Source: Bacteroidales bacterium GP3
Lineage (GTDB): Bacteria; Bacteroidota; Bacteroidia; Bacteroidales; Muribaculaceae
DNA: 16,479 bases
Assembly: GCA_001701075.1 (NCBI GenBank)
Contig: DAAK01000085.1
Coordinates: forward strand, 1 to 16,479
Direction: 5' to 3'
Positions 6,372 to 15,400 of this stretch are shown piece after piece (the stretch's first letter is position 1; every line of letters starts with the position of its first letter). A program made the position numbers and the translations under genes. The notes under the pieces were generated by a model. It was not told the DNA's origin. It made no database searches and was given only the letters and a program-made list of their open reading frames with translations.

Positions 6372-9214
6372 TTTATATCTTCGTCGCTAATGTAAAGTAA
6401 TACGTACAATTGAGGATTTATATAATCATTGAACCCCTGACGCAATTCCTCTGGAGTAATCGATGCTATGATGCTCTCATACTCCTCAAAATCGGCCAAT
6501 GACTCACCATTTTTGACAAGATTCATCATAAGTGTCCTCCATGCAGATGGAGACTGGGGATTGAGGGTTTCCCTGCGATTGATAATACAGGAACGTTTGA
6601 TGGCCTCGAGTTCTGCGTCTTCCACCGGGTTTGCGCGCAAATCCTCTATTATTCCGTCAAGAGCTTTCTTTACGGCTTTCATATTGTCATTGTCGGAAGA
6701 CGAAGAGACATCAAAGTAATAGTAGCCTCGTGGCAGTCCTTCATAGTTAAGCACTACATAAGGAGAGTAGACCAACGCAAGCTTTTCACGCAACTCATCT
6801 ATCACCCGATTGCGCATCACGAAACTCATCAGCTTAAGCACAAGCGAAGAGCGCAATCCAGGCTCATATTTACCGAAATACAAGTAATCAAATTCAGTCT
6901 TACCTACATCCTCACTATCAAATCGCTCAGCGACCGTAGATGTAGGCAGATTGAGAGGTGACACTCCTTTTGGAGCTTCAGCTACGGGAGTCAGGCGATC
7001 GAAAACAGATACAAAATCGCGAGCTAAACTATCCAGATCAAAATTGCCGGCGACCATAAACACAGCGCCCTTTGGCTGAGTATATAGCGCCCTATAGAAT
7101 GATGCGATGCTATCGAGATTAATCCTTTCGGCGTAACTACGGCGTAGCGAATCCCCATCAACAGCGTTTTTGTATGGAGCATCAAAGTCAATGGTGTTTC
7201 CCATCAACTCGTCAAGCCTGGCAGTCAGTTGCCTATCGGGTGCACGCCTCAACATCTTGGAGAGAGTGGATTCTTCCTGCTCCTCAAACATAGAAGCCCT
7301 ATAATCTTCAAAATCCGCATATCTCAATTCCGGGTCTGTGATTTTCTCATATACGAGATTGAAAAACTCATAGTCCTTGTCAGCAGCAAATGAACCGAGG
7401 AAACCGTGCCAATTGTTTTCAAGAGCCATTCCAAGTGCTATATTATTCGTATACATATAATCACCTATGCCTTCCGGCACTTTGGCAATACCTCCCATAT
7501 CTATATAGCTTGCAGTGGAGCCATATAGTGGCAGGTCGGGCGTAGCAATGGTTCCAAGCCCGCCCGGTGCAACCATAGAGAAGAGTACGCCACCATCATC
7601 GACAGTCTTTTTCAATAGAAGCGTCATCCCGTTTGCCATCTTCAACTCGCGAATGCCGAGGGAATTGTAATCGCATCTGCCGGTAATCATAGAAGGGGCA
7701 TAGTCATAATGCCGGGCAAGCACAGCAGGAGCCTCCACAACCTCAATCTGCTGCTCTACAGGAGCGATGAATTTATATGGGTCAGCCTTTGACTTAAGGC
7801 CTTTCTTCCATTCTCCGGTGTATTCTGCAAGAGCTATCTGATCATCTTTGTTTTCATCAGTGCGGAGTGCCATCAGCATGACATCTGAAGAAGAGAGCCA
7901 CTCTTTCAGCAAAGAAGAGGCTTCCCCTGCGGTTATAGATTCAATCGCCTGCTGAAGCTCATCAATCTGGCCGCTATCACTTATATATCTGTCTCCACTG
8001 ATGAAATAATCAGTAAAATCATCACAAATCATGTCTGATGGATAACAAGCCCTAGATGTACGGCCAGTCCTACCAGCCACCTTTTTTGCAAAATAGGCTA
8101 TTTCATCTTCAGCAAAGCCGTTAGTGACAACATCGTTGACCACAGAAGCAGCCTGACGAATAGTCTGATTCAAATCTTTTTCTCTACTTTCACGCATCGA
8201 GAACACCAAATGATTGGTAGAAGCGAGATACCAAGCATCGCTGACATCAGCATAGATTCCAGTGCTGGAAAGACGTCGATTCAAGGCATTAGTGACAATT
8301 CGGCCCATAGCCGAGAGCCTTAGATCTGCAAGTGTCCGGTTGACATGTGAAGAATGGGGGATGATGATCTCAAGCTCTTTCTGATTGATCAATGAATCAG
8401 TATAGACAGCAATCTGATGGGCAGGATCATAGTCAAGCGTATATTGCTCAAGACCGGGATCCTTGCCTGCTCGAATGCTTGAGAATTGACGTTTGATCTC
8501 CTTTTCCACTTCAGCTGGGTCAACATCGCCTACTATGACTATTCCTGCAAAGCGAGGGAGATACCATTTACGATAAAAATTCTTGAGCACTTTCGCATTG
8601 ACAGCCTCAACTTCTTGAGGCGTACCCAGTGGCATACGCCTGCTGAAACGATTCTGACCGATTTTCAGGTCGTAGAATGGATCCTCTACTGAATATCCAC
8701 GCAGTTCCTCTTGAATAATGCCTTTCTCAGTCTTGACCCTATCAGGATTTATTATAAGCTTATCCATCCAATCAGAAATGATTGTCAGAGCTTTAGCCAC
8801 TCCCCCTTCGGCAGGAATATCAGAAGGGGTAGCAAACATATAGATGGTCCGATCCTGTCCGGTATATGCATTTATGTCTATGCCATATTTCATTCCCAGC
8901 GACTCGAGATAGGCCACAGCTCCACGATTGGGGAAATTCTTAGAACCTCCAAATGCCATATGCTCAAGGAAATGAGCACATCCACCCTGAGAGTCATCTT
9001 GCTGCAGTGCTCCGACACGCCATACAAGACGATATTCGACCCGGGATGCGGGAAAGTCGTTATGAAGAATAAGATATCGCAGCCCATTGGGCAAACTACC
9101 TTGTACAGTTCCTTCCGGAAACTTGATAGAATCAGTGAGATCTGCATAAGACACAGATCCACAAAAGGCGAGGCTTGCCATCCATAAAAGGATGGCAAGT
9201 CTACAATTATTCAT
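6368..9214 (-). CDS. M16 family zinc metalloprotease, secreted, two-half (PqqL/FusC-like) architecture
   Basis: The protein is 948 residues counted from the ATG at 9214, followed by a signal peptide ending near VSYA (21-24). The N-terminal half has the inverted zinc motif HFLEH (81-85), and two glutamates seven apart in TEKGIIQEE (163 and 170) supply the third metal ligand. At the matching place the second half (from about 525) has no HxxEH, so it is the inactive partner that closes the chamber. The C-terminal M16 signature REKLALVY lies at about 809-816. Length and four-domain layout match periplasmic PqqL/FusC-type proteases of about 930 residues that degrade peptides or small proteins. An in-frame GTG at 9232 would add six residues; ATG is preferred because it gives a compact signal peptide, but no ribosome site decides. 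The gene begins 52 bases after the upstream lipoprotein gene. Confidence 0.93.
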   Translation of the reverse strand: MNNCRLAILLWMASLAFCGSVSYADLTDSIKFPEGTVQGSLPNGLRYLILHNDFPASRVEYRLVWRVGALQQDDSQGGCAHFLEHMAFGGSKNFPNRGAVAYLESLGMKYGIDINAYTGQDRTIYMFATPSDIPAEGGVAKALTIISDWMDKLIINPDRVKTEKGIIQEELRGYSVEDPFYDLKIGQNRFSRRMPLGTPQEVEAVNAKVLKNFYRKWYLPRFAGIVIVGDVDPAEVEKEIKRQFSSIRAGKDPGLEQYTLDYDPAHQIAVYTDSLINQKELEIIIPHSSHVNRTLADLRLSAMGRIVTNALNRRLSSTGIYADVSDAWYLASTNHLVFSMRESREKDLNQTIRQAASVVNDVVTNGFAEDEIAYFAKKVAGRTGRTSRACYPSDMICDDFTDYFISGDRYISDSGQIDELQQAIESITAGEASSLLKEWLSSSDVMLMALRTDENKDDQIALAEYTGEWKKGLKSKADPYKFIAPVEQQIEVVEAPAVLARHYDYAPSMITGRCDYNSLGIRELKMANGMTLLLKKTVDDGGVLFSMVAPGGLGTIATPDLPLYGSTASYIDMGGIAKVPEGIGDYMYTNNIALGMALENNWHGFLGSFAADKDYEFFNLVYEKITDPELRYADFEDYRASMFEEQEESTLSKMLRRAPDRQLTARLDELMGNTIDFDAPYKNAVDGDSLRRSYAERINLDSIASFYRALYTQPKGAVFMVAGNFDLDSLARDFVSVFDRLTPVAEAPKGVSPLNLPTSTVAERFDSEDVGKTEFDYLYFGKYEPGLRSSLVLKLMSFVMRNRVIDELREKLALVYSPYVVLNYEGLPRGYYYFDVSSSSDNDNMKAVKKALDGIIEDLRANPVEDAELEAIKRSCIINRRETLNPQSPSAWRTLMMNLVKNGESLADFEEYESIIASITPEELRQGFNDYINPQLYVLLYISDEDIK

Positions 9215-9266
9215 GATAAACTTACGTATCACAGAAACTGATTATTCAGATTATTCAGAGTTAGAA

Positions 9267-10553
9267 TTATTTATTTAAAGAGTATGTCACCTTAACACGT
9301 GAGTATCCATATTGGTCAGCGTGGTCGAACGGGAATTCAAATGTCATTGTACCGGCATTGAAATCAATCTCGCCCTTTGGATATACATACAGGTTAATCT
9401 TATCTTCCTCGCTATCTATCTCCCAGTAATCCTCAAGCACATCGCTGATGCCAAGATATGAAGCAGGGGCTGCAGACACACCATAACCAAGAAGTTCAGT
9501 AGCAGCAGCGTCACCTTTTTCTACAAGTCCGAGCTGACGGTCCCAAGCAGTATAGGTGTATTTGAAAGGAATCCAGCTTGCATGATCAGCATATACAAAT
9601 GGAGCGTCAAGCATTTCGTCATAAATTGTCTCACCTTTGGAATTGTAAATATAGTCTTCACCTTCAGCCACAAATTCAAGAGTTGCCTTTCCATTGTTGA
9701 TTTCAGTGATCTTGATACCGGGAAGAGCTACAGCAAATGATTCTTCAGTATTGGAATTCCAGTTAATCAGGCTCATGAGGTCGAGGCCATTGCCACCGTC
9801 TTCATAGGCGAAGAAAGCCTTATCGTCGATTGTAAGGTTGCGGAATGCCTTATAAAGATAATCTGTCATACCCATTGGATTTTCCACCATGTCGAGAGAT
9901 GGAACTTCAGCAGAAGCATCCGCGCCGATGGCAAATGCTGAATATCCTGAAAGATTGATAGTCTCAGGAGTAATGAACGGATCACGATAGCCATCACCCG
10001 GGAATTCAATAGTGCCTGTAAGAGCTACATTGCCAATCCATGGCAAGAGATCGACATTATATGTTTCTTTCCAAGCAGCAATGAGAGCGATTTGCTCGGG
10101 TGAGAGCACGCCTGCACCAGGAGCGGGAAGAAGCTTGACAGTAATATTTGAAGCAATGTCGAATTTACTTTCATCAAGATTAGTGATTGAGAATGTAGCC
10201 TCAACGTTATCCACTATCGAAAGTTTATCAGCCGACTTTACAGTAAGGAAACCAGAGTTCTTGCCTGCTTCAATCTTTACCGGATTATCCTCAAGCACAA
10301 ACATATCGGCCTGCTGGCTTTCAATTTTGAAATTGAAGCTGACTGCGGCATCAACCGGTTTGCTAAGAGAGACCATGACAGTCACAGATTCCCCACTGCC
10401 ATCCACTATTGCGTTACCGCCATCCTGAGGCACGGAGAGATAAATGTGATTGATGGTAGTGGTCACATCATCATCGTCTTTGGAGCATGATACGAAAGCC
10501 ACGCTCCATACCAAAGCAGCCATCACAGCTGCAAATTTGATTAGATTCTTCAT
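9267..10553 (-). CDS. Surface-exposed lipoprotein of a SusCD locus, function unknown
   Basis: This 428-residue protein has a lipoprotein signal with lipidated Cys23, followed at once by Ser-Lys-Asp-Asp-Asp-Asp. That is the lysine-plus-acidic pattern known in Bacteroidota as a lipoprotein export signal to the cell surface. Residues 34-143 read as a beta-sandwich of Calx-beta or Ig type ('ESVTVMVSLSKPVDAAVSFNFKI', 'VKIEAGKNSGFLTV'). Residues 150-428 are an acidic beta-rich region with many aromatics that I do not recognise. No catalytic motif is seen. Its position directly after susD is where SusE/F-like surface ligand-binding proteins usually lie, so capture of the transporter's substrate is the likely role. 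It sits 51 bases after susD and 52 before the M16 gene with no clear internal promoter. Confidence 0.83.
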   Translation of the reverse strand: MKNLIKFAAVMAALVWSVAFVSCSKDDDDVTTTINHIYLSVPQDGGNAIVDGSGESVTVMVSLSKPVDAAVSFNFKIESQQADMFVLEDNPVKIEAGKNSGFLTVKSADKLSIVDNVEATFSITNLDESKFDIASNITVKLLPAPGAGVLSPEQIALIAAWKETYNVDLLPWIGNVALTGTIEFPGDGYRDPFITPETINLSGYSAFAIGADASAEVPSLDMVENPMGMTDYLYKAFRNLTIDDKAFFAYEDGGNGLDLMSLINWNSNTEESFAVALPGIKITEINNGKATLEFVAEGEDYIYNSKGETIYDEMLDAPFVYADHASWIPFKYTYTAWDRQLGLVEKGDAAATELLGYGVSAAPASYLGISDVLEDYWEIDSEEDKINLYVYPKGEIDFNAGTMTFEFPFDHADQYGYSRVKVTYSLNK

Positions 10554-10604
10554 TTTTTTTACCTGTTTCTAATTAAATTATTTTGAAGTTGTTTATTACT
10601 AAAA

Positions 10605-11987
10605 TCATTCACTGAAAGTCACTTTTGGCCAGCCGGGATTTTGCTCTGCGTTGTCATTGTAGAGATATTCCTCTTTAGGAAGAGGCCAAAGCCAGCGGTA
10701 ATCACCGGCAGCCGGTATGCGGTTTGGAAGTGAAGAAAGCATTGCACGATAGCGCTTGATATCGAAATATCGCTCACCCTCTCCAGCAAATTCCTTTTGT
10801 TTCTGCTCAAGAATGACATTGAGCAATTCGGTGCCTGACAAAGTCTCATCTATTTCATCTGCTCCACGTGCCTTTAGGAAGCGATTGAGAGCCGACACAG
10901 CCTTAGCGCTATTATTACCATCAAGACACCAAGCCTCTACTGCGACAAAAAGAGCATGAGAAAGGCGCATTTTGTTGATGAATGATATGCCACGCTTTTC
11001 GCGCCGCAAAAGATTGTATTTCCCGATAAAAGACTGATCACCGAGCGACAGACTATAGAATGGCACAACAGTCCATTCCCTACGGCAATCATCTTCCCCG
11101 TACGAGGAGGCCAAAGTGGGATTCAGGCTGTAATAATCGCCAGTGACAGCATCATAGACGATTCCGACATAGTAGGACTGAGCCTTGTCTGGCTGATCGA
11201 ACATAAAAATTCGCTCCTGGCAAGAAGCCCCATCCCATAGACTACGATAGACATCGGGCCTGAAGCAATCGTATCCATGACGATCTACAATTTCGGATGC
11301 AATTTCAGCAGCTTTTACATATTCCCCGGCATAAAGCTCCACCTCCGCACTAAGGAGCCGTGTGGCATCAGGAGTAATCCATGAAGCACTTGTCTGAGTA
11401 TTATCAATCTCAAGAGCGGCACTGAGAAGACGGCGAATTTCAGCGATGCAATCCCGGATTGATGAACGAGGGTTGGTCTCCATTGCCACCTTATCTTTCA
11501 ATATTATTCCATCAGCATCCAATCCCTCCAGAGGATCTGAAGCGAAAAGATGCAACAACTGAAAATAGCAATATGCCTTCAGTGTGTAAGCTTCCGCCTT
11601 AAGACATTCCACAGCTTTGATGTCGGCATCTCCAACGACCGCAATATCTGGCAAACGCTCCAAAAGCGCATTGACTGAGACTATGACAGAATAATATTCC
11701 GACCATATTGACTGCGAAAGATCGTGAAGAGCTGAAGGCTGCCAATTATATTGATTAGACAGCGAGGAGTTTCGCGATGCCCAGTATGTCGGTGTGAAAT
11801 CATCAGTGAGCATAGCGAGATCGAACCCTGGATTTGGGAGGTCACTATAAGCAGACGAGAGAAGTTCGCGCCCTGAAACGGGAGTGGTGATTGCATCAGG
11901 ATCGGAAAACTGATTGTCGTAAGGGATATTGAGCGAGCACCCCGTCAGCAGAATGGCTGCTAAGAATAGACATACAAATGTTCTCAT
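10605..11987 (-). CDS. SusD/RagB family nutrient-binding lipoprotein
   Basis: This 460-residue protein has a lipoprotein signal (ILLTGC, Cys17). The family's helical TPR-like core is visible at about residues 85-245: 'WSEYYSVIVSVNALLERLP', 'AEAYTLKAYCYFQLLHLF', 'TRLLSAEVELYAGEYVKAAEIA'. The C-terminal SusD signatures follow: GEGERYFDIKR at 402-412, WPLPKEEY at 434-441 and NPGW at 450-453. It acts at the cell surface as the lid that captures substrate for the SusC barrel. It is shorter than many glycan SusDs, which often exceed 500 residues. Only one base separates the susC stop from this ATG, so the pair is translationally coupled. Substrate cannot be read from sequence; RagB-like peptide uptake is as plausible as glycan uptake. 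Confidence 0.95.
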   Translation of the reverse strand: MRTFVCLFLAAILLTGCSLNIPYDNQFSDPDAITTPVSGRELLSSAYSDLPNPGFDLAMLTDDFTPTYWASRNSSLSNQYNWQPSALHDLSQSIWSEYYSVIVSVNALLERLPDIAVVGDADIKAVECLKAEAYTLKAYCYFQLLHLFASDPLEGLDADGIILKDKVAMETNPRSSIRDCIAEIRRLLSAALEIDNTQTSASWITPDATRLLSAEVELYAGEYVKAAEIASEIVDRHGYDCFRPDVYRSLWDGASCQERIFMFDQPDKAQSYYVGIVYDAVTGDYYSLNPTLASSYGEDDCRREWTVVPFYSLSLGDQSFIGKYNLLRREKRGISFINKMRLSHALFVAVEAWCLDGNNSAKAVSALNRFLKARGADEIDETLSGTELLNVILEQKQKEFAGEGERYFDIKRYRAMLSSLPNRIPAAGDYRWLWPLPKEEYLYNDNAEQNPGWPKVTFSE

Positions 11988-11988
11988 A

Positions 11989-14900
11989 TCAGAAAGTGAC
12001 GCTAAGGTTAAACGTTATGACAGGCTGCACAGCGCCACCGAGCCTACCGGTCTCCGGGTCAGATTCGCTATATGGAGTCAGCGTGAAGAGGTTGGATGCC
12101 TGCATTCCGACTGTGGCGTATTTGATAAATTTATGAGTCTTCGCCAATAATGACTGTGGCACCCTATATCTCAATGAAAGCATTGAGAGGCGCAGATAGT
12201 CGCTGCTCCCTGTATTAGAAGTATTGGCATATTGGAGTGTCTCTATAGCAGCCGAAGAATAGAACGGTGAATAATATATCTTATCTACATCACCAGGACG
12301 AAGCCACATAGTCTCAGTCAGACCACGAAGTGCATTGAAATTGACATCATCATGATTGCGCACATAGGTATAGTTATATTGCTTGATACCTCCGGCAACC
12401 CAATAAAAGTCGGCATCCAACTCAAAATTTTTCCAAGTAAAACCGAGATTGACAGTTCCAGAGAATGGAGGAGTCAGATGTCCGAGGCTTATAAAGTCAT
12501 CGCGTGTAAGCGAAGTCTTTCCTGGCTCTATTTCCCTTCCTCCAGCACCGATAAAAATCGGCAGACCAGTCACAGCATTGATCCCATCCTGACGGAGACC
12601 ATAAAGAATATCATAGGCTTTACCAACCTGGAAGTCAGGGATGAGAGAATAGTCGCTCGTATACAGTTTGTCGGTGAAGTAAAGGTCGTCAACGCGGTTT
12701 TTGTTGTAAGCCACATTAGCAGCTATACGCATAGTGAAGTCGGGGTGGCAATCTTGAAGAGAGAATGAAACGCCAGCCTCGTATCCCTCATTGCTCAGAA
12801 CACCTATATTGCGCTTCATCATTCCGAATCCGTTGCTGGCAGCCACCGGGACATCAAGAAGAGCATCTGCCGTTCTGCGTCGATACCACTTAAGGTCAAG
12901 AGTCAGTTTGTTGAGAAATCCCAACTGCAGACCAGCATCGTAAGATGTAGTGTGTTCCGGCTTTAGGTCGCGGTTGTAAAGGGCGAGCAACTCAAGGATA
13001 CGCGATGTGGCATATGCATCTTCAAGATAAGCAAATGTAGCGATTGTCTGTGCCGCCGACACTCCCGCGAGCGAAGCTGTATTTCCATAGCTCCCCTTTA
13101 AGTTGATGCGAGAGAGCACACTATTGTCTGCGAATATTTCATATTGTGATGGCGTCCAGCCTAAACCGAGAGCCCATGCCGAATTCCAGCGTTTGTCGGA
13201 AGGGAGCACCGAAGATCCGTCGAGTTTGTAAGTGGCAAAGAAATCATATGTGGCATCATATGTATATCCGGCCACGCCGCCGAAACCAAGCTGCGCCACT
13301 TTCTCCTTAAAGCCAGATACAGCAGGTTTTCTTGCCCCGGTAAGCGACTGATTGATCATCGCCACTGAAGCATGGTTTCCAACTCCATATCCAGTGATTC
13401 CTATATTGTCAGTGTTTGTGACATAGCAGTCATGATTAAGACTAAAGGTCACATCATGGGTTTCATTGAACATCTTATTATAGACTGCACGGACATTATA
13501 TGAGAAATTCATAAGCGTGTTCTTATCCTTGTTCAATTTACCCAATTCAGCCGTACTGAAACCACTCTGCTGCTCTGAATATGAAGACGCTGGAGTCAGT
13601 TGCGTACCTTCGTTGAGCATATAGTCAAGGCCAGCCACAGCCGATATGTCAAGCTCCTCGCATGGTCTAAGAGTCAGGCTGGCAGAAATACCACCTCGTT
13701 TATCTGAGCTATTGCTTGAGTATTGATAAAGCAAGTCGGAGAATTTTCTGTTTGGATATGACCAGAGTTGGTTGCCGGATTCCGTCTCATACGGATTTAG
13801 ATTGTAGACGAGTGACGCCGGAGAATAAGAACTTCCATTAGGTGTCTTGGTCTGTGTGTAGGAGCCGTCCATGCTCATCGTGAAATATCCGATTTTACCA
13901 ATGGCTATATCAAGCCCCATTCTCACAGTGGCACGCATCATGCTATTGCCTTTCACTTGTCCGCCCTGGGTGGCGATATTTCCACTTATAAAATATGATG
14001 TCTTTTCATTGCCACCACGCACAGAGAGATTATGATTCTGATAAAGCGCAACACGCATCAACCGATTAAACCAATCGGTATTTATTCCCCTTAGAGAATC
14101 AAGCACCTCGGCTCCTCTGGCTATCATCGCATCCAGATTTGGATTTCCGGGATAGCGCTTTCTGTAGTAATCCTCACTATAGCGATAGCCGGGAGTAGCC
14201 TCGTTCATCATAAGGCGTTCAAGCTCCAGTTTTTCGGCAGATTGCATCACCTCCACTCCCCTACGGCCTTTAAGAGTAGCGCCCATACCAAGAGTGTAGC
14301 TGACATCCACTGACCCAAAATGGCTTCCTCGCTTAGAAGTGACCTCAATGACTCCGTTTGAAGCCTTTATGCCATAGAGTGCACAGGCAGCGGCATCCTT
14401 AAGCACTTTTATTTCTTTTATATCCTGAGGATTAAGAGCGCGGAATGCATCAGAAGAAATAACCTTACCATCAAGCACGAAAAGGGGTTCGTTGGCTTCA
14501 TTTCCGGCACGAAGCGACTGATTGCCACGAATACGGATCGTAGGTTTCGAACCGAGTTCTCCAGAGTTTGTGACTATCAATCCTGGCACCGAACCCTGAA
14601 GTGCCAATCCTAAATCGGTCATAGGTTTTTCATTGAGTCGCTTCATGTCGACAGTCTGCACGACTCCCGATCTGGCGCGGATGTCAATGTTATTGATATT
14701 AGGATTAGCTATGACAGTCACCTCATCGAGCGACTTGGCATCAGGTGACATAGAGATATCCAATCTTGATTCTCCATCCCAAATGCGCTCTTCATTCTTC
14801 ATTCCAGGAAAAGAGAATGTCAGCTTATCCCCCTTTTTTAACGGAACATTATTAAAGGAATAAAGTCCGTCGTTATCCGTAGCAGTAGAATATGACGTAT

Positions 14901-15066
14901 TGTCAATCCTTACGACAACTCCGGGAAGCGGATCTCCGAAATCGTCGATAACCAAGCCGTGAAGCCTATGGCTTACCGCAGCTGATAAGGAAGCCTCACC
15001 GCGGGCGAAATTCGCGAACGCCACACATGAGAGGATAATCAAAAGTAAGAACAATCTGTTTCGCAT
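11989..15066 (-). CDS. SusC/RagA family TonB-dependent outer-membrane transporter
   Basis: The protein is 1025 residues from the ATG at 15066. A signal peptide covers about 1-23. A carboxypeptidase-regulatory-like beta domain at 35-110 (HGLVIDDFGDPLPGVVV...) is followed by a TonB-box-like LDEVTVIA at 113-120. The plug at 128-246 carries SusC signatures: GSVPGLIV, PTIRIRGNQSL, PLFVLDG, ALNPQDIKEIKVLKDA and YGIKASNGVIEVTSKRG. The rest is the 22-strand barrel, ending in Phe as is usual for outer-membrane barrels. There is no N-terminal STN domain, so it should not signal directly to an anti-sigma factor. An in-frame TTG at 15102 lies upstream of the -7 box and so outside the predicted transcript, which supports the ATG start. 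It heads the susC-susD-lipoprotein-M16-chaN operon. Confidence 0.95.
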   Translation of the reverse strand: MRNRLFLLLIILSCVAFANFARGEASLSAAVSHRLHGLVIDDFGDPLPGVVVRIDNTSYSTATDNDGLYSFNNVPLKKGDKLTFSFPGMKNEERIWDGESRLDISMSPDAKSLDEVTVIANPNINNIDIRARSGVVQTVDMKRLNEKPMTDLGLALQGSVPGLIVTNSGELGSKPTIRIRGNQSLRAGNEANEPLFVLDGKVISSDAFRALNPQDIKEIKVLKDAAACALYGIKASNGVIEVTSKRGSHFGSVDVSYTLGMGATLKGRRGVEVMQSAEKLELERLMMNEATPGYRYSEDYYRKRYPGNPNLDAMIARGAEVLDSLRGINTDWFNRLMRVALYQNHNLSVRGGNEKTSYFISGNIATQGGQVKGNSMMRATVRMGLDIAIGKIGYFTMSMDGSYTQTKTPNGSSYSPASLVYNLNPYETESGNQLWSYPNRKFSDLLYQYSSNSSDKRGGISASLTLRPCEELDISAVAGLDYMLNEGTQLTPASSYSEQQSGFSTAELGKLNKDKNTLMNFSYNVRAVYNKMFNETHDVTFSLNHDCYVTNTDNIGITGYGVGNHASVAMINQSLTGARKPAVSGFKEKVAQLGFGGVAGYTYDATYDFFATYKLDGSSVLPSDKRWNSAWALGLGWTPSQYEIFADNSVLSRINLKGSYGNTASLAGVSAAQTIATFAYLEDAYATSRILELLALYNRDLKPEHTTSYDAGLQLGFLNKLTLDLKWYRRRTADALLDVPVAASNGFGMMKRNIGVLSNEGYEAGVSFSLQDCHPDFTMRIAANVAYNKNRVDDLYFTDKLYTSDYSLIPDFQVGKAYDILYGLRQDGINAVTGLPIFIGAGGREIEPGKTSLTRDDFISLGHLTPPFSGTVNLGFTWKNFELDADFYWVAGGIKQYNYTYVRNHDDVNFNALRGLTETMWLRPGDVDKIYYSPFYSSAAIETLQYANTSNTGSSDYLRLSMLSLRYRVPQSLLAKTHKFIKYATVGMQASNLFTLTPYSESDPETGRLGGAVQPVITFNLSVTF

Positions 15067-15089
15067 TGATTGGAATCTTAAACCGACTA

Positions 15090-15120
15090 CAAAGGTACGC
15101 AATATTTGCTATTTATACAA
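15090..15120 (-). promoter_or_regulatory. Bacteroides-type promoter for the susC operon
   Basis: The minus strand shows TACCTTTG (15090-15097), an exact TAnnTTTG -7 box. It is preceded after a 20-base spacer by TTG (15118-15120), a three-of-four match to the -33 box. Transcription would start near 15083-15086, giving a short leader of about 17-20 nt before the ATG at 15066. The spacer holds a small palindrome, GCAATATTTGC (15099-15109), which could be an operator. This promoter decides the susC start codon. Confidence 0.72.
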
Positions 15121-15333
15121 TATTTTATCATGAGTTTTTATCAGCATAAAAGAGAATAATCGGAAAACTGACATAAAAAATATGAATTCAGCAACTTTTT
15201 TCGAATCAAATTTCCACTCATGGGAGCCCAAAAAACGCTTAAAATCCAAGGATACATTCGACAAATGTTAAAAATTCGGGGTTTGAGTAAAAAAAATGAA
15301 GAATTGATAAACTTTAGAAAGAGTACGGCGTTT

Positions 15334-15341
15334 TAAGTTTG
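15334..15341 (+). promoter_or_regulatory. Candidate -7 box for gadB
   Basis: TAAGTTTG is an exact TAnnTTTG match on the plus strand. There is no good TTTG at the usual 19-21 base distance upstream; the nearest similar word is TTTA at 15313-15316, 17 bases away. If used, transcription would start near 15346 and give a leader of about 130 nt that contains the 12-base tandem repeat. I see no better gadB promoter closer to the start codon. Confidence 0.4.
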
Positions 15342-15400
15342 AAATTAGAAATAACAACTCTCTTTTATTCATGCCAAAGCCATCGTAGTAATTAGAGATA

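Noticed and set aside
9241..9258. Nine-base direct repeat (ATTATTCAG twice) between the lipoprotein and M16 genes
   Set aside because: It is short, AT-rich and inside an operon spacer; no promoter box or hairpin goes with it, so chance duplication is enough.
5496..15066. Polysaccharide utilisation locus
   Set aside because: A SusCD pair is present, but there is no glycan-degrading enzyme, sulfatase, glycan sensor or ECF sigma pair in the window.
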